A stretch of DNA of 64,000 nt from Bradyrhizobium erythrophlei (GCF_900142985.1 NZ_LT670849.1:6216501-6280500); one strand, 5' to 3'. Numbered from the stretch's first letter, positions 36,705 to 46,260 are shown. Notes: generated by a model from the letters alone, not told the origin. Made by a program: numbers and translations.

Positions 36705-37916
36705 ATGATCGGAAAGCTATTCCGCACCACGCTATTCCTTCTCGGCTTCAGCACCGCTGCCCATGCGCAGACGCTCGTCCTTGTGGGAGGGACGGTTTAT
36801 TCGTCGCCGGATGGGGCTCCGCAACCGGATGCGGTAGTCGTGGTGACCGGCGGTGCCATCACCGCGATTGGGCCTCGCAGCAATGTTCAGATCCCGAATG
36901 ATGTTCGCATCATTGATTGCGCCGGCAAGATCATTGTTGCCGGCTTCTGGAACAGCCACGTGCATTTCACGCAGGCGGTGTGGAGAAGCGCCGCTAGCGG
37001 GCCGGCCGAGCCTCTCACCGCGCACATGCAGGAGATGTTGACGCGATGGGGTTTTACCACCGTCTGGGATCTCGGCTCCGATCCGGCCGAAACGTTGCCG
37101 CTCCGCCGTCGCGTCAATGCGGGCGAAGTGCTCGGTCCTAACATTTTGCTGGCGGGCAGTATGTATCCCAAAGACGGTCATCCCATCTATCTCCCGGCCG
37201 AAATGATGCTTCCTGAAACCGACATACCCGATCAAGCCGGGCAATGGGCGCGGTCCTATCTGGATATGGGGCTGGACGGCGTGAAGCTGTTCACCGGGTC
37301 TTACAAGGGCGAGGACAAGCCGGTGGTCAACATGGAGGTGACCGTCGCCAAGGCCGCCGTCGATGTGGCGCATGCCCGGGGCAAGCCGGTTTTCGCCCAT
37401 CCGCAGAACTGGACCGGTGTGGAGGTCGTGATCGAGGCCGGCGTGGACGTGATGGCGCATACCATCCCGTTAGGAGGCCCGGGATATCCGCCCGAAGAAC
37501 TTGCGCGCTTCAAGCAGCAAGGCACGGCCTTGATTCCGACACTGTCACTTTTTGCAAAATTGCCGGTCCCGGCCATGATCGCGGAGCGACTGGTCAACGA
37601 CAGCGTCGCCCAACTCAAGGACTTTTCGGACAATGGCGGGCCGGTGTTGTTTGGCACAGACGTCGGTTTCACCACCATCTACGACACCACGCTCGAATAC
37701 GAGCTGATGCACCGAGCGCTTTCGGAGCGGCAAGTGCTGGCTTCGCTCACGACCAATCCGGCCACATATTTCAAGGCAGCCAAGAAGGGCAGGGTCGAAA
37801 AGGAATTTGACGCCGATCTCGTGGTTCTCGATGGCGATCCGCTGGCCGATGTTCGGAACCTGGCCAAGGTCGCTTACACCATTCGCGCCGGTGGAATCAT
37901 ATATCAAAAACCGTGA
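36705..37916 (+). CDS. Exported amidohydrolase-family protein
   Basis: 403 residues. Signal peptide (to AHAQ), then an amidohydrolase/imidazolonepropionase-like TIM-barrel enzyme: NSHVHF (first metal site, HxH), a lysine in GVKLFTGS, FAHPQ, MAHTIP, and GTDVGF near 330 with the late metal-site Asp. These are the usual metal ligands, so it is probably active; the substrate (amide, imide or lactone) is unknown. A GAGGAGCC ribosome binding site precedes the ATG. The gene and its flanks lie between two 28-bp direct repeats, which suggests insertion after the pseudouridine synthase gene. Confidence 0.85.
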   Translation: MIGKLFRTTLFLLGFSTAAHAQTLVLVGGTVYSSPDGAPQPDAVVVVTGGAITAIGPRSNVQIPNDVRIIDCAGKIIVAGFWNSHVHFTQAVWRSAASGPAEPLTAHMQEMLTRWGFTTVWDLGSDPAETLPLRRRVNAGEVLGPNILLAGSMYPKDGHPIYLPAEMMLPETDIPDQAGQWARSYLDMGLDGVKLFTGSYKGEDKPVVNMEVTVAKAAVDVAHARGKPVFAHPQNWTGVEVVIEAGVDVMAHTIPLGGPGYPPEELARFKQQGTALIPTLSLFAKLPVPAMIAERLVNDSVAQLKDFSDNGGPVLFGTDVGFTTIYDTTLEYELMHRALSERQVLASLTTNPATYFKAAKKGRVEKEFDADLVVLDGDPLADVRNLAKVAYTIRAGGIIYQKP

Positions 37917-37939
37917 ACGCTTGCGGCCGGTGTTATCAG

Positions 37940-37967
37940 CCGATCGTGCACGCGCCGGAAGAATGAA
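37940..37967 (+). repeat. Direct repeat, right copy
   Basis: Second copy of the repeat at 36548-36575. It recreates the coding end of the pseudouridine synthase gene but is preceded by unrelated sequence, so it is a remnant or target-site copy and not part of a gene. Confidence 0.9.
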
Positions 37968-38043
37968 CCATTTGCGCATTTTCCGAGACTAACTGAGCCG
38001 AAAGGTTGGCGACGGATACCCTCGCTGGCGACGAGGAGAGATC

Positions 38044-38161
38044 ATGCGTTATCTTATTTTCGGGGTCGTTACCGGTGCGCGCTGTTGCGGACTGTCCAAG
38101 AGGCTTCATTGAAGCCACAAGTGCGAAAGCCGAATTGAAGGCGCTTGGCGTCAGCCCGTAA
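38044..38161 (+). pseudogene. Possible frameshifted remnant of a small gene
   Basis: After a GACGAGGAGAGATC ribosome-binding-like stretch an ATG at 38044 opens MRYLIFGVVTGARCCG, a plausible lipoprotein-like leader, but stops after 22 codons. Another frame continues with DCPRGFIEATSAKAELKALG and stops at about 38160. The two pieces together look like one short exported protein broken by a frameshift. Weak; sequence only. Confidence 0.25.
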
Positions 38162-38200
38162 CGCCGCGGGCGCAAGCCTGTCGTGTAATCCGGCATCGCT

Positions 38201-38650
38201 TCAATTCCGGTATTGCGCGAGAAACGCGCGCAAGGAATCGTGCGGGCTTTCGACGTCGTAGATCACCCAGCCGTCGGGACCGTTGATCAGGATGAAGTTC
38301 ATGGTCATGCGGCGTCCCTGATTGTCGAAACCTGCGGTGACATAGGTTTTGTCGAACTGCTTGCGCAGGACGGAAATCGACACCGTGCCGAGTTTCCAGG
38401 ACGCGCTTTGTACCAGGAAATCATAAGGCGCCTTGTTCGGCGCGCGCCAGGCCTCGCGCAGGCTGGAATCGAAGAACTGCTGTGCAGTGTCGGCATCGTG
38501 CGGCAGCCCGCTTGAGAGCGCGTCAGCGCGGTCGCCGTAATAGGCATAGACATTGCGCACCAGCGATTCCGGCGAGCGAAATCCGGCGTCCGCGCTGGAG
38601 ATAGTCCCGGGCGCGAGCAGGGCAAGGGCTGCTATCAGTCTCGCGCGCAT
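38201..38650 (-). CDS. Exported protein of unknown function (DUF3828-like)
   Basis: 149 residues. N-terminal signal peptide (MRARLIAALALLAPGTISSADA). The mature part begins with SPESLVRNVYAYYGD, has FFDSSLREAW and ends with GPDGWVIYDVESPHDSLRAFLAQYR, which resembles the DUF3828/SnoaL-like cone folds of small periplasmic proteins. It is divergent from the ATP12 gene with 44 bp between starts. Function unknown. Confidence 0.65.
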   Translation of the reverse strand: MRARLIAALALLAPGTISSADAGFRSPESLVRNVYAYYGDRADALSSGLPHDADTAQQFFDSSLREAWRAPNKAPYDFLVQSASWKLGTVSISVLRKQFDKTYVTAGFDNQGRRMTMNFILINGPDGWVIYDVESPHDSLRAFLAQYRN

Positions 38651-38694
38651 CTGGTAGCTTTCATTGCTGCGATAGCTGTCGTAATGAGGATATC

Positions 38695-39477
38695 ATGCGC
38701 GAACTATTCGACGAAATCGCAGGCAAGGCCGAAGCCAATCCGATGGAAGCGGCGCGGCGTTCGGCGCGCGCGGTTCAGCGCAAGCGATTCTATGCCAGCG
38801 CCGGCACCGGCGAGGCGGAAGGCGGCTATATCGTCACGCTTGACGGCAAGCCGATCAAGACCCCGTCCGGCCGCACGGTGGTCGTGCCTTCGCGTTCGCT
38901 CGCGGAGATGATCGCGGTAGAGTGGAATGCGCAGGGCGAATTCATCGAGCCCCTGACGATGCCGTTGACGCGCTTTGCCAACAGCGTCGTGCAGGGCGTG
39001 ACCGATAACGTCACGGCCGTCAGCGATGATGTCGCGAAGTATTTCGGCTCGGACCTGTTGTTTTATCGCGCCGGGCACCCGGAAGGGCTGGTGGCGCGCG
39101 AGGCCGAACATTGGGACCCGGTCTTGTTCTGGGCCGCCGAGACGCTGGGGGCGCATTTCATACTCGCCGAAGGCGTGATGCATGTCCGCCAGCCAGATGA
39201 GGCGATCGCTGCCGTGCGTGGCGCGTTGCCCGATGATCCCTGGGCCATCGCGGCCGTCCACGTGCTCACGACGTTGACGGGCTCTGCGCTGTTGGCGCTG
39301 GCGATGTTCCACGGGGTGATTGATCCCGAAAAGGCCTGGGCCGCCGCCCATGTCGACGAGGACTGGAACGCCGAGAAATGGGGCGTCGACGAGGAAATGG
39401 CGGCACGAAAAGCCGCAAAGTCAGTCGATTTCAACGCGGTCGCCGCCGTTCTTCGGGCGATTCATCAGAGCGATTGA
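38695..39477 (+). CDS. ATP12-family F1-ATPase assembly chaperone
   Basis: 260 residues. Homologue of mitochondrial Atp12, which binds the F1 alpha subunit before hexamer assembly; bacterial members are found in alphaproteobacteria. Motifs: KRFYASAGTGEAEGGYIVTLDGKPIKTP split around 30-58, VEWNAQGEFIEPLTMPLTRFANS, and the C-terminal WGVDEEMAARKAAKSVDF. The ATG at 38695 is the first possible start. Confidence 0.92.
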   Translation: MRELFDEIAGKAEANPMEAARRSARAVQRKRFYASAGTGEAEGGYIVTLDGKPIKTPSGRTVVVPSRSLAEMIAVEWNAQGEFIEPLTMPLTRFANSVVQGVTDNVTAVSDDVAKYFGSDLLFYRAGHPEGLVAREAEHWDPVLFWAAETLGAHFILAEGVMHVRQPDEAIAAVRGALPDDPWAIAAVHVLTTLTGSALLALAMFHGVIDPEKAWAAAHVDEDWNAEKWGVDEEMAARKAAKSVDFNAVAAVLRAIHQSD

Positions 39478-39557
39478 TGAGTTTCGGAAGGATGTCAGTT
39501 AACGCGAGGTTTACGACACGAAGTTAGCCTCTCGCCGGGCCGATATCCCGGTGAATC

Positions 39558-41477
39558 ATGGCGATCACGATCAATCCAAATCTTCAGCCAGTGACGGCGA
39601 CCGCGCCAAGCGCGCCGGTGAGCGCGATCGTGCTGCAAGCGGGGCAGGTGATCACGGCCGAGGTCCTGCAGGTTCTCGGCAACGACCAGGTCCAAATCTC
39701 CATTGGCAACCAGACCATCGAGGCGACCACGCAAGTGCCGCTTCAGGTCGGGCAGACCTTGCAATTGCAGGTCTCGCAAACGCCAAACGGCATCGGGCTT
39801 TCGATTGTCAATCAGCCGAGCACGGCCACGGGCCAGGCAGGCGCCAGTGGCGCGTCGGCCTCCGGTTCCGCGATCACGCTTTCGCCGTCGCTTGCCGCAA
39901 GCCTTGCAGCCAACCTGACGACGGGGGCGGTCGCGCCAACCAATCCGCTGACCCCGCTTGAGATATCAGCGGTATCGCTCGCGGCGCAGACAGCCGTGAC
40001 GCAGCAGACCTCGCTCGCGCCATTGTTTGCCGATCTCAACGTTGCCGCCGGATTGCCGAGCCTGCCGACGCAGGTTCTTCAGGCCGCGGTACAGGTGCTG
40101 GCGCAGCAGACCCCGCTAACGCCAAATCTCACAGGCGAAGCCGTCCAGCAGGCGTTTCAGTCCTCCGGAATTTTCCTGGAAAGCTCGCTCGCATCGGGAT
40201 CGGCGGTCACGTCGAGCGGCGTTCCCGATCTCAAGGCAGCCTTGATCGTGCTGCGTCAGGCGCTGACGTCCGCGCTTTCGGACGGGACGGCGACCACTGG
40301 CGTGGCGACGTCAACTTCCGCGCCAACGCTCCAAGCTGCACCGCCGCAGGCTGCCGCGACAACTGAAGCGGCGGCGCTCTCGGGCATATCTATTTCCGGC
40401 ACAACGCCGTCGGAGACGGCCACGACGGGTTCGATCCCGACGCCTGCGCTGGCCAACACGGCTCAGCCCGCGACCGCGCTCGCTGCCGCCATTCTGGCGG
40501 AGACCGGCGAACTGCTGGTACAGGCCGGCACGTTGCCAACGACCACGGCCGAAGTCGCGCCGCAAGAAATTCTCTCGGCACTGTTGGCGACGCCATCAAC
40601 CGCGGCGGCTGCGCCGGCGGCGTCGACGTCAAGCTCCGCATCCGCCATTGTGCAGCAAATTCTCGACCTTGCCGCCGGCAGCGCGACGCTGGCGCCGACG
40701 GCAACTTCAGCGGATGTGGCGCGCGCGGCAGCCTCAAGTGCCGCGCTCAATCTGTTGCAGGAAGTGCTGCAAGCTTCCCCCGTTGCTGCCGGCAGCGTGT
40801 CCAGTCTGGCTTTGCAAAACAGCCAGCTCCTGTCGCTAATTCCGGTCGTGACCGGCACGCGCACGCCAGCCAACGTCGACGAGCCGGACTTCGCCCGCAC
40901 CAACATTCCGCCGCCGCCGCTCAACGGCGCGCTACCCTCGGCGCAGCCGGTGGCACCGGCGACGCTTGCGGGCCATCTGCCGGTCGAGGCGGCGTTGCAA
41001 CATCTGCTTGACGACACGGACGGCGCGATCGCGCGGCAGACGCTGTTGCAGATTGCTTCGCTGCCCGGTCAGGCCGATGCCTCGGCTTCGCGAATTGATA
41101 CGTCCACGCCGCGCTGGAACTTCGAAATCCCGTTTGCGACGCCACAGGGCACGGCGATGGCGCAATTCGAGATTTCGCGCGACGGCTCGGAGCGCGAGTC
41201 CACCGCCGCCAAAGCCACCTGGCGCGCGCGCTTCTCGCTCAACGTCGAACCCGCAGGCCCCGTACATGCGCTGGTGTCGCTGAACGGCGATCGCACGTCG
41301 GTGAAGATGTGGGCCGAGCGGCCCTCGACCGCCACGCAATTGCGGGCGGGGGTTTCGCAGCTCACGCAAGCCCTGAGCCGCGCCGAACTCACGCCCGGCG
41401 ATATCGTGATCCGCGAGGGGGCGCCCCAGCAGCAGGCCCCGGCGCCGGCCGGGCATTTCCTGGATCGCGCGTCATGA
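39558..41477 (+). CDS. FliK-like flagellar hook-length control protein
   Basis: 639 residues with extreme composition: residues 1-460 are Ala/Thr/Ser/Gln/Leu-rich and of low complexity with no charged clusters, like the secreted ruler part of FliK. The C-terminal part (about 500-625: [51 protein letters not shown] split) matches the Flg_hook/FliK C-terminal domain that triggers substrate switching. It is coupled by an ATGA overlap to a gene for an FlhB C-terminal-like protein, the natural FliK partner. No other flagellar gene is nearby, so its exact role is open. Confidence 0.72.
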   Translation: MAITINPNLQPVTATAPSAPVSAIVLQAGQVITAEVLQVLGNDQVQISIGNQTIEATTQVPLQVGQTLQLQVSQTPNGIGLSIVNQPSTATGQAGASGASASGSAITLSPSLAASLAANLTTGAVAPTNPLTPLEISAVSLAAQTAVTQQTSLAPLFADLNVAAGLPSLPTQVLQAAVQVLAQQTPLTPNLTGEAVQQAFQSSGIFLESSLASGSAVTSSGVPDLKAALIVLRQALTSALSDGTATTGVATSTSAPTLQAAPPQAAATTEAAALSGISISGTTPSETATTGSIPTPALANTAQPATALAAAILAETGELLVQAGTLPTTTAEVAPQEILSALLATPSTAAAAPAASTSSSASAIVQQILDLAAGSATLAPTATSADVARAAASSAALNLLQEVLQASPVAAGSVSSLALQNSQLLSLIPVVTGTRTPANVDEPDFARTNIPPPPLNGALPSAQPVAPATLAGHLPVEAALQHLLDDTDGAIARQTLLQIASLPGQADASASRIDTSTPRWNFEIPFATPQGTAMAQFEISRDGSERESTAAKATWRARFSLNVEPAGPVHALVSLNGDRTSVKMWAERPSTATQLRAGVSQLTQALSRAELTPGDIVIREGAPQQQAPAPAGHFLDRAS

Positions 41478-41740
41478 GCGAGAGCCGGAAAAACCAGCTC
41501 GCGGTCGCGCTGCATTACGATCGCACCGGCGCGCCCCGCGTTGTCGCCAAGGGCAAAGGGACCCTTGGCGAGAAGATCATCGAGGTCGCCAAGGCCAACA
41601 ACATTCCGATCGAGGAAAACGAGGTGCTGGCCGGCGCATTGTCCAATGTCGAGCTCGGCGAGGAAATTCCGGCCGAACTCTACAAGGCGGTCGCCGAAGT
41701 CCTGATCTTCGTGCTGCGGCTGTCCGGCCGGGTGCGCTAG
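41474..41740 (+). CDS. FlhB cytoplasmic-domain-like protein (EscU/YscU/HrcU family)
   Basis: 88 residues. Corresponds to the part of FlhB after the autocleavage site: [26 protein letters not shown], then [30 protein letters not shown] and [10 protein letters not shown]. The NPTH cleavage motif and the membrane part are missing; the protein starts where the cleaved C-terminal piece would. Stand-alone FlhB-C paralogues (FhlB/YlqH-like) are known. Starts within the FliK-like stop codon, so the two are made together. Confidence 0.85.
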   Translation: MSESRKNQLAVALHYDRTGAPRVVAKGKGTLGEKIIEVAKANNIPIEENEVLAGALSNVELGEEIPAELYKAVAEVLIFVLRLSGRVR

Positions 41741-41824
41741 TTTCATCGTTCGACCATGATAGGATCAGCATCGTCGCCGATGCGGGGCCGGCGCCGTTGC
41801 GAGATCAGTGAGGAGGACGCGTGG

Positions 41825-42247
41825 ATGACGGATTCAAGCAGCAACTCCAACCCGCGGGCGCTCCACGAAATCGCGAACTTCCATGCCCATGTCTACTACG
41901 ATCCGGCAACGCGCGCGGAAGCGGAACGGCTGCGGACCTGGATCGGTGAGCGATTTTCGGTGACGCTCGGCCGCTGGCACGATGCCAAAGTAGGGCCGCA
42001 TGACCAATCGATGTACCAGGTTGCTTTTGCGTCGGAGGTGTTTCCAACGCTGGTGCCGTGGTTGATGCTCAACCATGGACGCCTGAGTATTCTGGTTCAT
42101 CCGAACACAACCAACCCGCGCCGCGATCATCTCGACGATCCGATCTGGATCGGTCCGGCGCTCGCCGTCCATGGCGATGTCCTCCCCGAGGAGGCCGAGC
42201 AGGAAGAGGCGCTGGCGCCAAATACCAATCCGGTTCTCAAGCCATAG
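41825..42247 (+). CDS. DOPA 4,5-dioxygenase family protein
   Basis: 140 residues. Small PF08883-type protein; family members perform extradiol cleavage of DOPA-like catechols. Seen: [10 protein letters not shown] at the start, [17 protein letters not shown], and [16 protein letters not shown], which hold the conserved histidines. The ATG at 41825 follows a GAGGAGGACGCG ribosome binding site; an in-frame ATG at 41756 has none. The real substrate in this organism is unknown. Confidence 0.85.
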   Translation: MTDSSSNSNPRALHEIANFHAHVYYDPATRAEAERLRTWIGERFSVTLGRWHDAKVGPHDQSMYQVAFASEVFPTLVPWLMLNHGRLSILVHPNTTNPRRDHLDDPIWIGPALAVHGDVLPEEAEQEEALAPNTNPVLKP

Positions 42248-42349
42248 CCCTAACGACACGGCGCGATTCCTCCTCTGGCTTGTCTCGTGATGCTGAACTA
42301 AACTTCGGCGGCTTTTCCACGAGAACAACAAAACAAGCCGGAGGAAATC

Positions 42350-43003
42350 ATGAAATCTGCCATTCTCACGTCGTCGATGATGCTGGCCGCGGCCGGCGGC
42401 TGGATTGCGGCGACGATGTTCGCACAGCCCGCCACCAGCAAGGAGCCGCGCTTTCCGCAGCTGACGATGGATCAGCTCAGCGCGGCGCAGAAGCCGCTCG
42501 GCGAAGAGATCATGAAGATTTCGAGCGTCGGCATCGGCGGTCCCTACAATCCGCTGATGCGCAGCCCCGTGCTCGGCCAGCGCCTGTTCGATCTGTTTCA
42601 TTATCTTCGCTGGGAAACGTCGGTCCCGACCAAGCTCAATGAATTTGCGATCATCATCATCGGGCGGCAGTGGCGCTCGCAGGTCGAATGGTTTGCACAC
42701 GCGCCGCTCGCGGCCAAGGCCGGCCTGTCCGCCGACATCATCGCCGAAGTCAAGGAAGGCAAGAAGCCGTCGAAAATGGCCGAGGACGAAGCTGTGGTCT
42801 ATGACTTCGTCACCGAGCTGACGACGACGCAGAAGGTCTCCGACGAAACCTACGCGCGGGCCAAGAAGGTGTTCAACGATCAGCAGATCGTCGATCTCAC
42901 GGCGGTGGCCGGCAACTACGTCATGGTCGCGATGATGCTGGCGATGGCGGAGGAGACTGTGCCGCCCGGCAAGGAGTCGCCGTTCAAGGTGGGGGAGAAA
43001 TAA
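42350..43003 (+). CDS. Exported carboxymuconolactone decarboxylase-family protein
   Basis: 217 residues. A signal-peptide-like N-terminus (MKSAILTSSMMLAAAGGWIAATMFA) precedes a CMD/AhpD-like helical domain: LRWETSVPTKLNEFAIIIIGRQWRSQVEW and VSDETYARAKKVFNDQQIVDL. The CxxC pair of AhpD is absent, so peroxidase activity of that type is unlikely. A GGAGGAAATC ribosome binding site precedes the ATG. Function not assigned. Confidence 0.82.
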   Translation: MKSAILTSSMMLAAAGGWIAATMFAQPATSKEPRFPQLTMDQLSAAQKPLGEEIMKISSVGIGGPYNPLMRSPVLGQRLFDLFHYLRWETSVPTKLNEFAIIIIGRQWRSQVEWFAHAPLAAKAGLSADIIAEVKEGKKPSKMAEDEAVVYDFVTELTTTQKVSDETYARAKKVFNDQQIVDLTAVAGNYVMVAMMLAMAEETVPPGKESPFKVGEK

Positions 43004-43020
43004 GGTCGCTGACCGGAGGC

Positions 43021-43147
43021 CTCGTGGTTCGAGACGCGCGAAGAGCGCGCTCCTCACCACGAGGGTTTCCCTCATCCTGAGGAGGCGCCAACGGGTCCGC
43101 GCGAAGCGCGGCCCGATGATAAACTCCGCGTCGTCTCGAAGGATGAG
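43021..43147. repeat. Bradyrhizobium-type intergenic palindromic repeat
   Basis: Built from nested inverted repeats: 43021-43028 with 43056-43063 (8 bp) and 43071-43078 with 43140-43147 (8 bp), plus an inner GC-rich hairpin around 43097-43113. I recall the TTCGAGACGCGCG/CTCATCCTGAGGA wording from many Bradyrhizobium intergenic regions. It separates two converging genes. Confidence 0.75.
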
Positions 43148-43165
43148 CTGGATTGAGCCGGCGTC

Positions 43166-43576
43166 TCAGCCCTTCGCTTCCTTGCCGATGCGGCCGAGAT
43201 GGGTGAATCCGAATCCGGCTGCATATTTGAGCCCGTAGCCAAGCGAGCGATCGAAGCCGATATGCGCGAGCCAGATCAGAGCGAGCGACAGCACGAGCGG
43301 CGGGGCGAAGCCAAATCCGATCGTCAGCATCGCGAGCGGGATGACGGTGCAGTGCATCGTGTTATAGGCCCAGGCGCCGACCTTCGGGCCCGCCAGATAG
43401 CCGGCGAAGCTGAGGTCGGGCGACAGAAACAGCACCACATAGAGCCACCACGGGCCGCCCCAGAGGAAGTACAGCAGCGTCGTCCCGGCAAATAGGGCGA
43501 GCCCTTCCAGGCGGAGCAGGGTCTTGACGCCGCCCGATGCCGAGCCCCTCGTCTCCATGTTTGCGGTATCCGTCAT
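43166..43576 (-). CDS. DUF4260 family small membrane protein
   Basis: 136 residues, about four membrane helices. Pattern LLRLEGLALFAGTTLLYF, LSPDLSFAGYLAGPKVGAWAYN, then LIWLAHIGFDRSLGYGLKY and THLGRIG, which matches my memory of DUF4260. Function unknown. The start MTDTANMETRG (base 43576) is chosen; the longer frame to 43696 gives a non-homologous leader. Confidence 0.8.
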   Translation of the reverse strand: MTDTANMETRGSASGGVKTLLRLEGLALFAGTTLLYFLWGGPWWLYVVLFLSPDLSFAGYLAGPKVGAWAYNTMHCTVIPLAMLTIGFGFAPPLVLSLALIWLAHIGFDRSLGYGLKYAAGFGFTHLGRIGKEAKG

Positions 43577-43746
43577 CGCTTTCGTCCCCAATGGCAGCAA
43601 TGCCATGATACGGACGCGGCGCGACGCTGCCAATCGGCGCGATAAGCTCCCCCAATGGCTGGAGATAAGCTCGAGGAGGGCGTTTCCTGCCGGCAAATCG
43701 GCGTGTTAGAACCGCCCTTTAAAGGCAAAAGCGGGCTGGAAGCGGC

Positions 43747-45279
43747 ATGAAGGATATCCTGGACACCCTTGAAGAACGGCGCGCGGGCGCAAGGCTTGGT
43801 GGCGGCGAGAAGCGCATCGCGGCCCAGCACGCCCGCGGCAAGCTCACCGCGCGGGAGCGCATCGAGCTTCTGCTCGACAAGGGCAGTTTCGAGGAGTTCG
43901 ACATGTTCGTCGAACACCGCTCGACCGAATTCGGCATGGAAAAGACCAAAGTGCCGGGCGACGGCGTCGTCACCGGCTGGGGCACCGTCAACGGCCGCAA
44001 GACCTTCGTCTTTGCCAAGGATTTTACCGTGTTCGGCGGCTCTCTCTCCGAAACCCATGCGCTGAAGATCACAAAACTGCAGGACATGGCGATGAAGGCG
44101 AGGGCGCCGATCATCGGGCTTTACGACGCCGGCGGCGCGCGCATCCAGGAAGGCGTCGCGGCCCTTGCAGGCTATTCCTATGTGTTCCGCCGCAACGTCA
44201 TCGCCTCCGGCGTGATCCCGCAGATCTCCGTCATCATGGGCCCGTGCGCGGGCGGCGACGTCTATTCGCCGGCCATGACCGATTTCATCTTCATGGTGAA
44301 GAACACGAGCTATATGTTCGTCACCGGGCCGGACGTGGTGAAGACCGTCACCAACGAGGTCGTCACGGCGGAAGAGCTCGGCGGCGCGTCGGTGCATGCC
44401 ACGCGCTCGTCGATCGCGGACGGCGCCTTCGAGAACGACGTCGAGGCACTGTTGCAGATGCGGCGGCTGATCGATTTCCTCCCCGCCAACAACAGTGACG
44501 GCGTGCCGGAATGGCCGAGCTTCGACGATATCGAGCGCGTCGATCTCTCGCTCGATACGCTGATCCCCGACAATCCCAACAAGCCCTACGACATGAAGGA
44601 ACTGATCCTGAAGGTCGTGGACGAGGGCGATTTCTTCGAGATCTCGGAAGCGTTCGCCAAGAACATCGTCACCGGCTTCGGCCGCATCGCCGGCCGCACG
44701 GTCGGCTTTGTCGCCAACCAGCCGATGGTGCTGGCCGGCGTGCTCGACAGCGACGCCTCGCGCAAGGCCGCGCGCTTTGTGCGATTCTGCGACGCCTTCA
44801 ATATCCCGATCGTGACGTTCGTGGACGTGCCCGGATTCCTGCCCGGCACCGCGCAGGAGTATGGCGGCCTGATCAAGCACGGCGCGAAGCTGTTGTTTGC
44901 CTACTCACAATGCACGGTGCCGCTGATCACCGTGATCACCCGCAAGGCCTATGGCGGCGCATTCGACGTCATGGCGTCCAAGGAAATCGGCGCCGACATG
45001 AATTACGCCTGGCCGACGGCGCAGATCGCGGTCATGGGCGCCAAGGGCGCGGTCGAGATCATCTTCCGCGCCGACTTGAACGACGCGGGCAAGATCGCCG
45101 AGCGCACCAAGGAATATGAAGACCGCTTCCTGTCGCCCTTCATCGCCGCCGAGCGCGGCTATATCGACGATGTCATCATGCCGCATTCGACCCGCCGCCG
45201 CCTCGCGCGTGCACTCGCCATGCTGCGCGACAAGCATGTCGAGATCCCGATCAAGAAGCACGACAATCTGCCGCTGTGA
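43747..45279 (+). CDS. pccB: Acyl-CoA carboxylase beta subunit (propionyl-CoA carboxylase type)
   Basis: 510 residues, standard length of the carboxyltransferase subunit. Transfers CO2 from biotin to propionyl-CoA (or a related acyl-CoA). Conserved: [57 protein letters not shown] and [16 protein letters not shown] in the N domain, and [36 protein letters not shown] and [17 protein letters not shown] in the C domain. The biotin-carrying alpha subunit is not in this window. Specificity for propionyl-CoA is inferred from overall similarity. Confidence 0.92.
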   Translation: MKDILDTLEERRAGARLGGGEKRIAAQHARGKLTARERIELLLDKGSFEEFDMFVEHRSTEFGMEKTKVPGDGVVTGWGTVNGRKTFVFAKDFTVFGGSLSETHALKITKLQDMAMKARAPIIGLYDAGGARIQEGVAALAGYSYVFRRNVIASGVIPQISVIMGPCAGGDVYSPAMTDFIFMVKNTSYMFVTGPDVVKTVTNEVVTAEELGGASVHATRSSIADGAFENDVEALLQMRRLIDFLPANNSDGVPEWPSFDDIERVDLSLDTLIPDNPNKPYDMKELILKVVDEGDFFEISEAFAKNIVTGFGRIAGRTVGFVANQPMVLAGVLDSDASRKAARFVRFCDAFNIPIVTFVDVPGFLPGTAQEYGGLIKHGAKLLFAYSQCTVPLITVITRKAYGGAFDVMASKEIGADMNYAWPTAQIAVMGAKGAVEIIFRADLNDAGKIAERTKEYEDRFLSPFIAAERGYIDDVIMPHSTRRRLARALAMLRDKHVEIPIKKHDNLPL

Positions 45280-45297
45280 GAATCGAGCTCATAAAAA

Positions 45298-45705
45298 ATG
45301 TTGCCATCGCTACATGACGATTTTCTGATTTCGTACGAGGTTCACTGCGAGGCGCGGCGCATCGTATTGCGTGCCCGGCGCGATACGCGACCAGATCCAA
45401 AGCCAGGCCCGGCGTTAGATCGGATCGTCTCGTTTGAAGGAGTGGAAGGTTACCGATTTTGGGACGATGCGTTTGGGAACATCATTTTCTCTTTAGCGGA
45501 AGTTCCGATCGACAAGATTTTGCTCAATCATCGCTCGGAGATCGAGGAGTCTCATCGCATGTCCGGAGCCCCGGGGCCGTGGGCTGGCGACCTTGATTCG
45601 GCAAGTGCGGTGCTCGGCGCCAAGGGTGTCAAAGGCTTCGAACTCTCGTCCTCCTACGGCCTGTCTGGATGGATACTCGCGAAAGAGGCGACAGAGAAAT
45701 CGTAG
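45298..45705 (+). CDS. Hypothetical protein
   Basis: 135 residues, no signal peptide or membrane segment. It begins 18 bp after pccB with MLPSLHDDFLISYEVHCEARR and ends with FELSSSYGLSGWILAKE. Beta-strand-rich with two aromatic clusters (GYRFWDDAFGNIIFSL). I do not recognise a family with certainty. No good ribosome binding site is visible, so translation may depend on the upstream gene. Confidence 0.6.
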   Translation: MLPSLHDDFLISYEVHCEARRIVLRARRDTRPDPKPGPALDRIVSFEGVEGYRFWDDAFGNIIFSLAEVPIDKILLNHRSEIEESHRMSGAPGPWAGDLDSASAVLGAKGVKGFELSSSYGLSGWILAKEATEKS

Positions 45706-45775
45706 GGCGGTTCGAACTTGCGCCGACGCTCCAAATTTAGTTTGAAACGCTCTCTTGTTGCTCAGCCAAAGTCCG

Positions 45776-46123
45776 ATGACCGACGACGAAGAAGAGACCG
45801 ACGAAATTTCTGCGCTCGAAGATCGGATCGAGGCGTTGGCCAAGACTGCCGAGCGATGCCGGAAGTTCATTCTGGTGTCCAAGATTGCGATCGTTTGCGG
45901 TGCCGTCCTGCTCCTCGTCGTTATCCTTGGGCTGTTCGGAACAGGAGAGACCGCGCTCGGGTCGATCGCGCTGGTGCTGGGTGGAATCGTCTCGCTCGGA
46001 TCGAACATCAGCACCTTGCAACAGACCGAAGCCGCGATCCGCGACGCCGAGGCGCTTCGCGCTCAACTGATCGGTGGGTTCGAGCTTCGCCTGGTTCACG
46101 ATGCGCCGACCAAGCTGATGTGA
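45776..46123 (+). CDS. Small membrane protein of unknown function
   Basis: 115 residues. An acidic N-terminus (MTDDEEETDEISALEDR), a short helix, two membrane helices (about 36-56 and 64-82), then a predicted cytosolic helix with TLQQTEAAIRDAEALRAQL. The layout resembles small DUF-type membrane proteins but no family is assigned. Starting at ATG 45776 removes a TTG-led extension. Confidence 0.6.
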   Translation: MTDDEEETDEISALEDRIEALAKTAERCRKFILVSKIAIVCGAVLLLVVILGLFGTGETALGSIALVLGGIVSLGSNISTLQQTEAAIRDAEALRAQLIGGFELRLVHDAPTKLM

Positions 46124-46260
46124 CCGCAAAACCCGCGGCGAAAGGCGATCTTGCCGTGGTCGAATCATCAGCGTTTTGCCAGAGTGGAACCCGCGCTCCC
46201 TAAGCGCATGAGCTGTGCTGTCACTGGCGTCCCATTTTCATTCCAAGCAGGGAATCGACC

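Noticed and set aside
37936..38196. 86-codon minus-strand frame after the amidohydrolase
   Set aside because: It runs across the direct repeat and has no protein-like features; the plus-strand remnant explains the region better.
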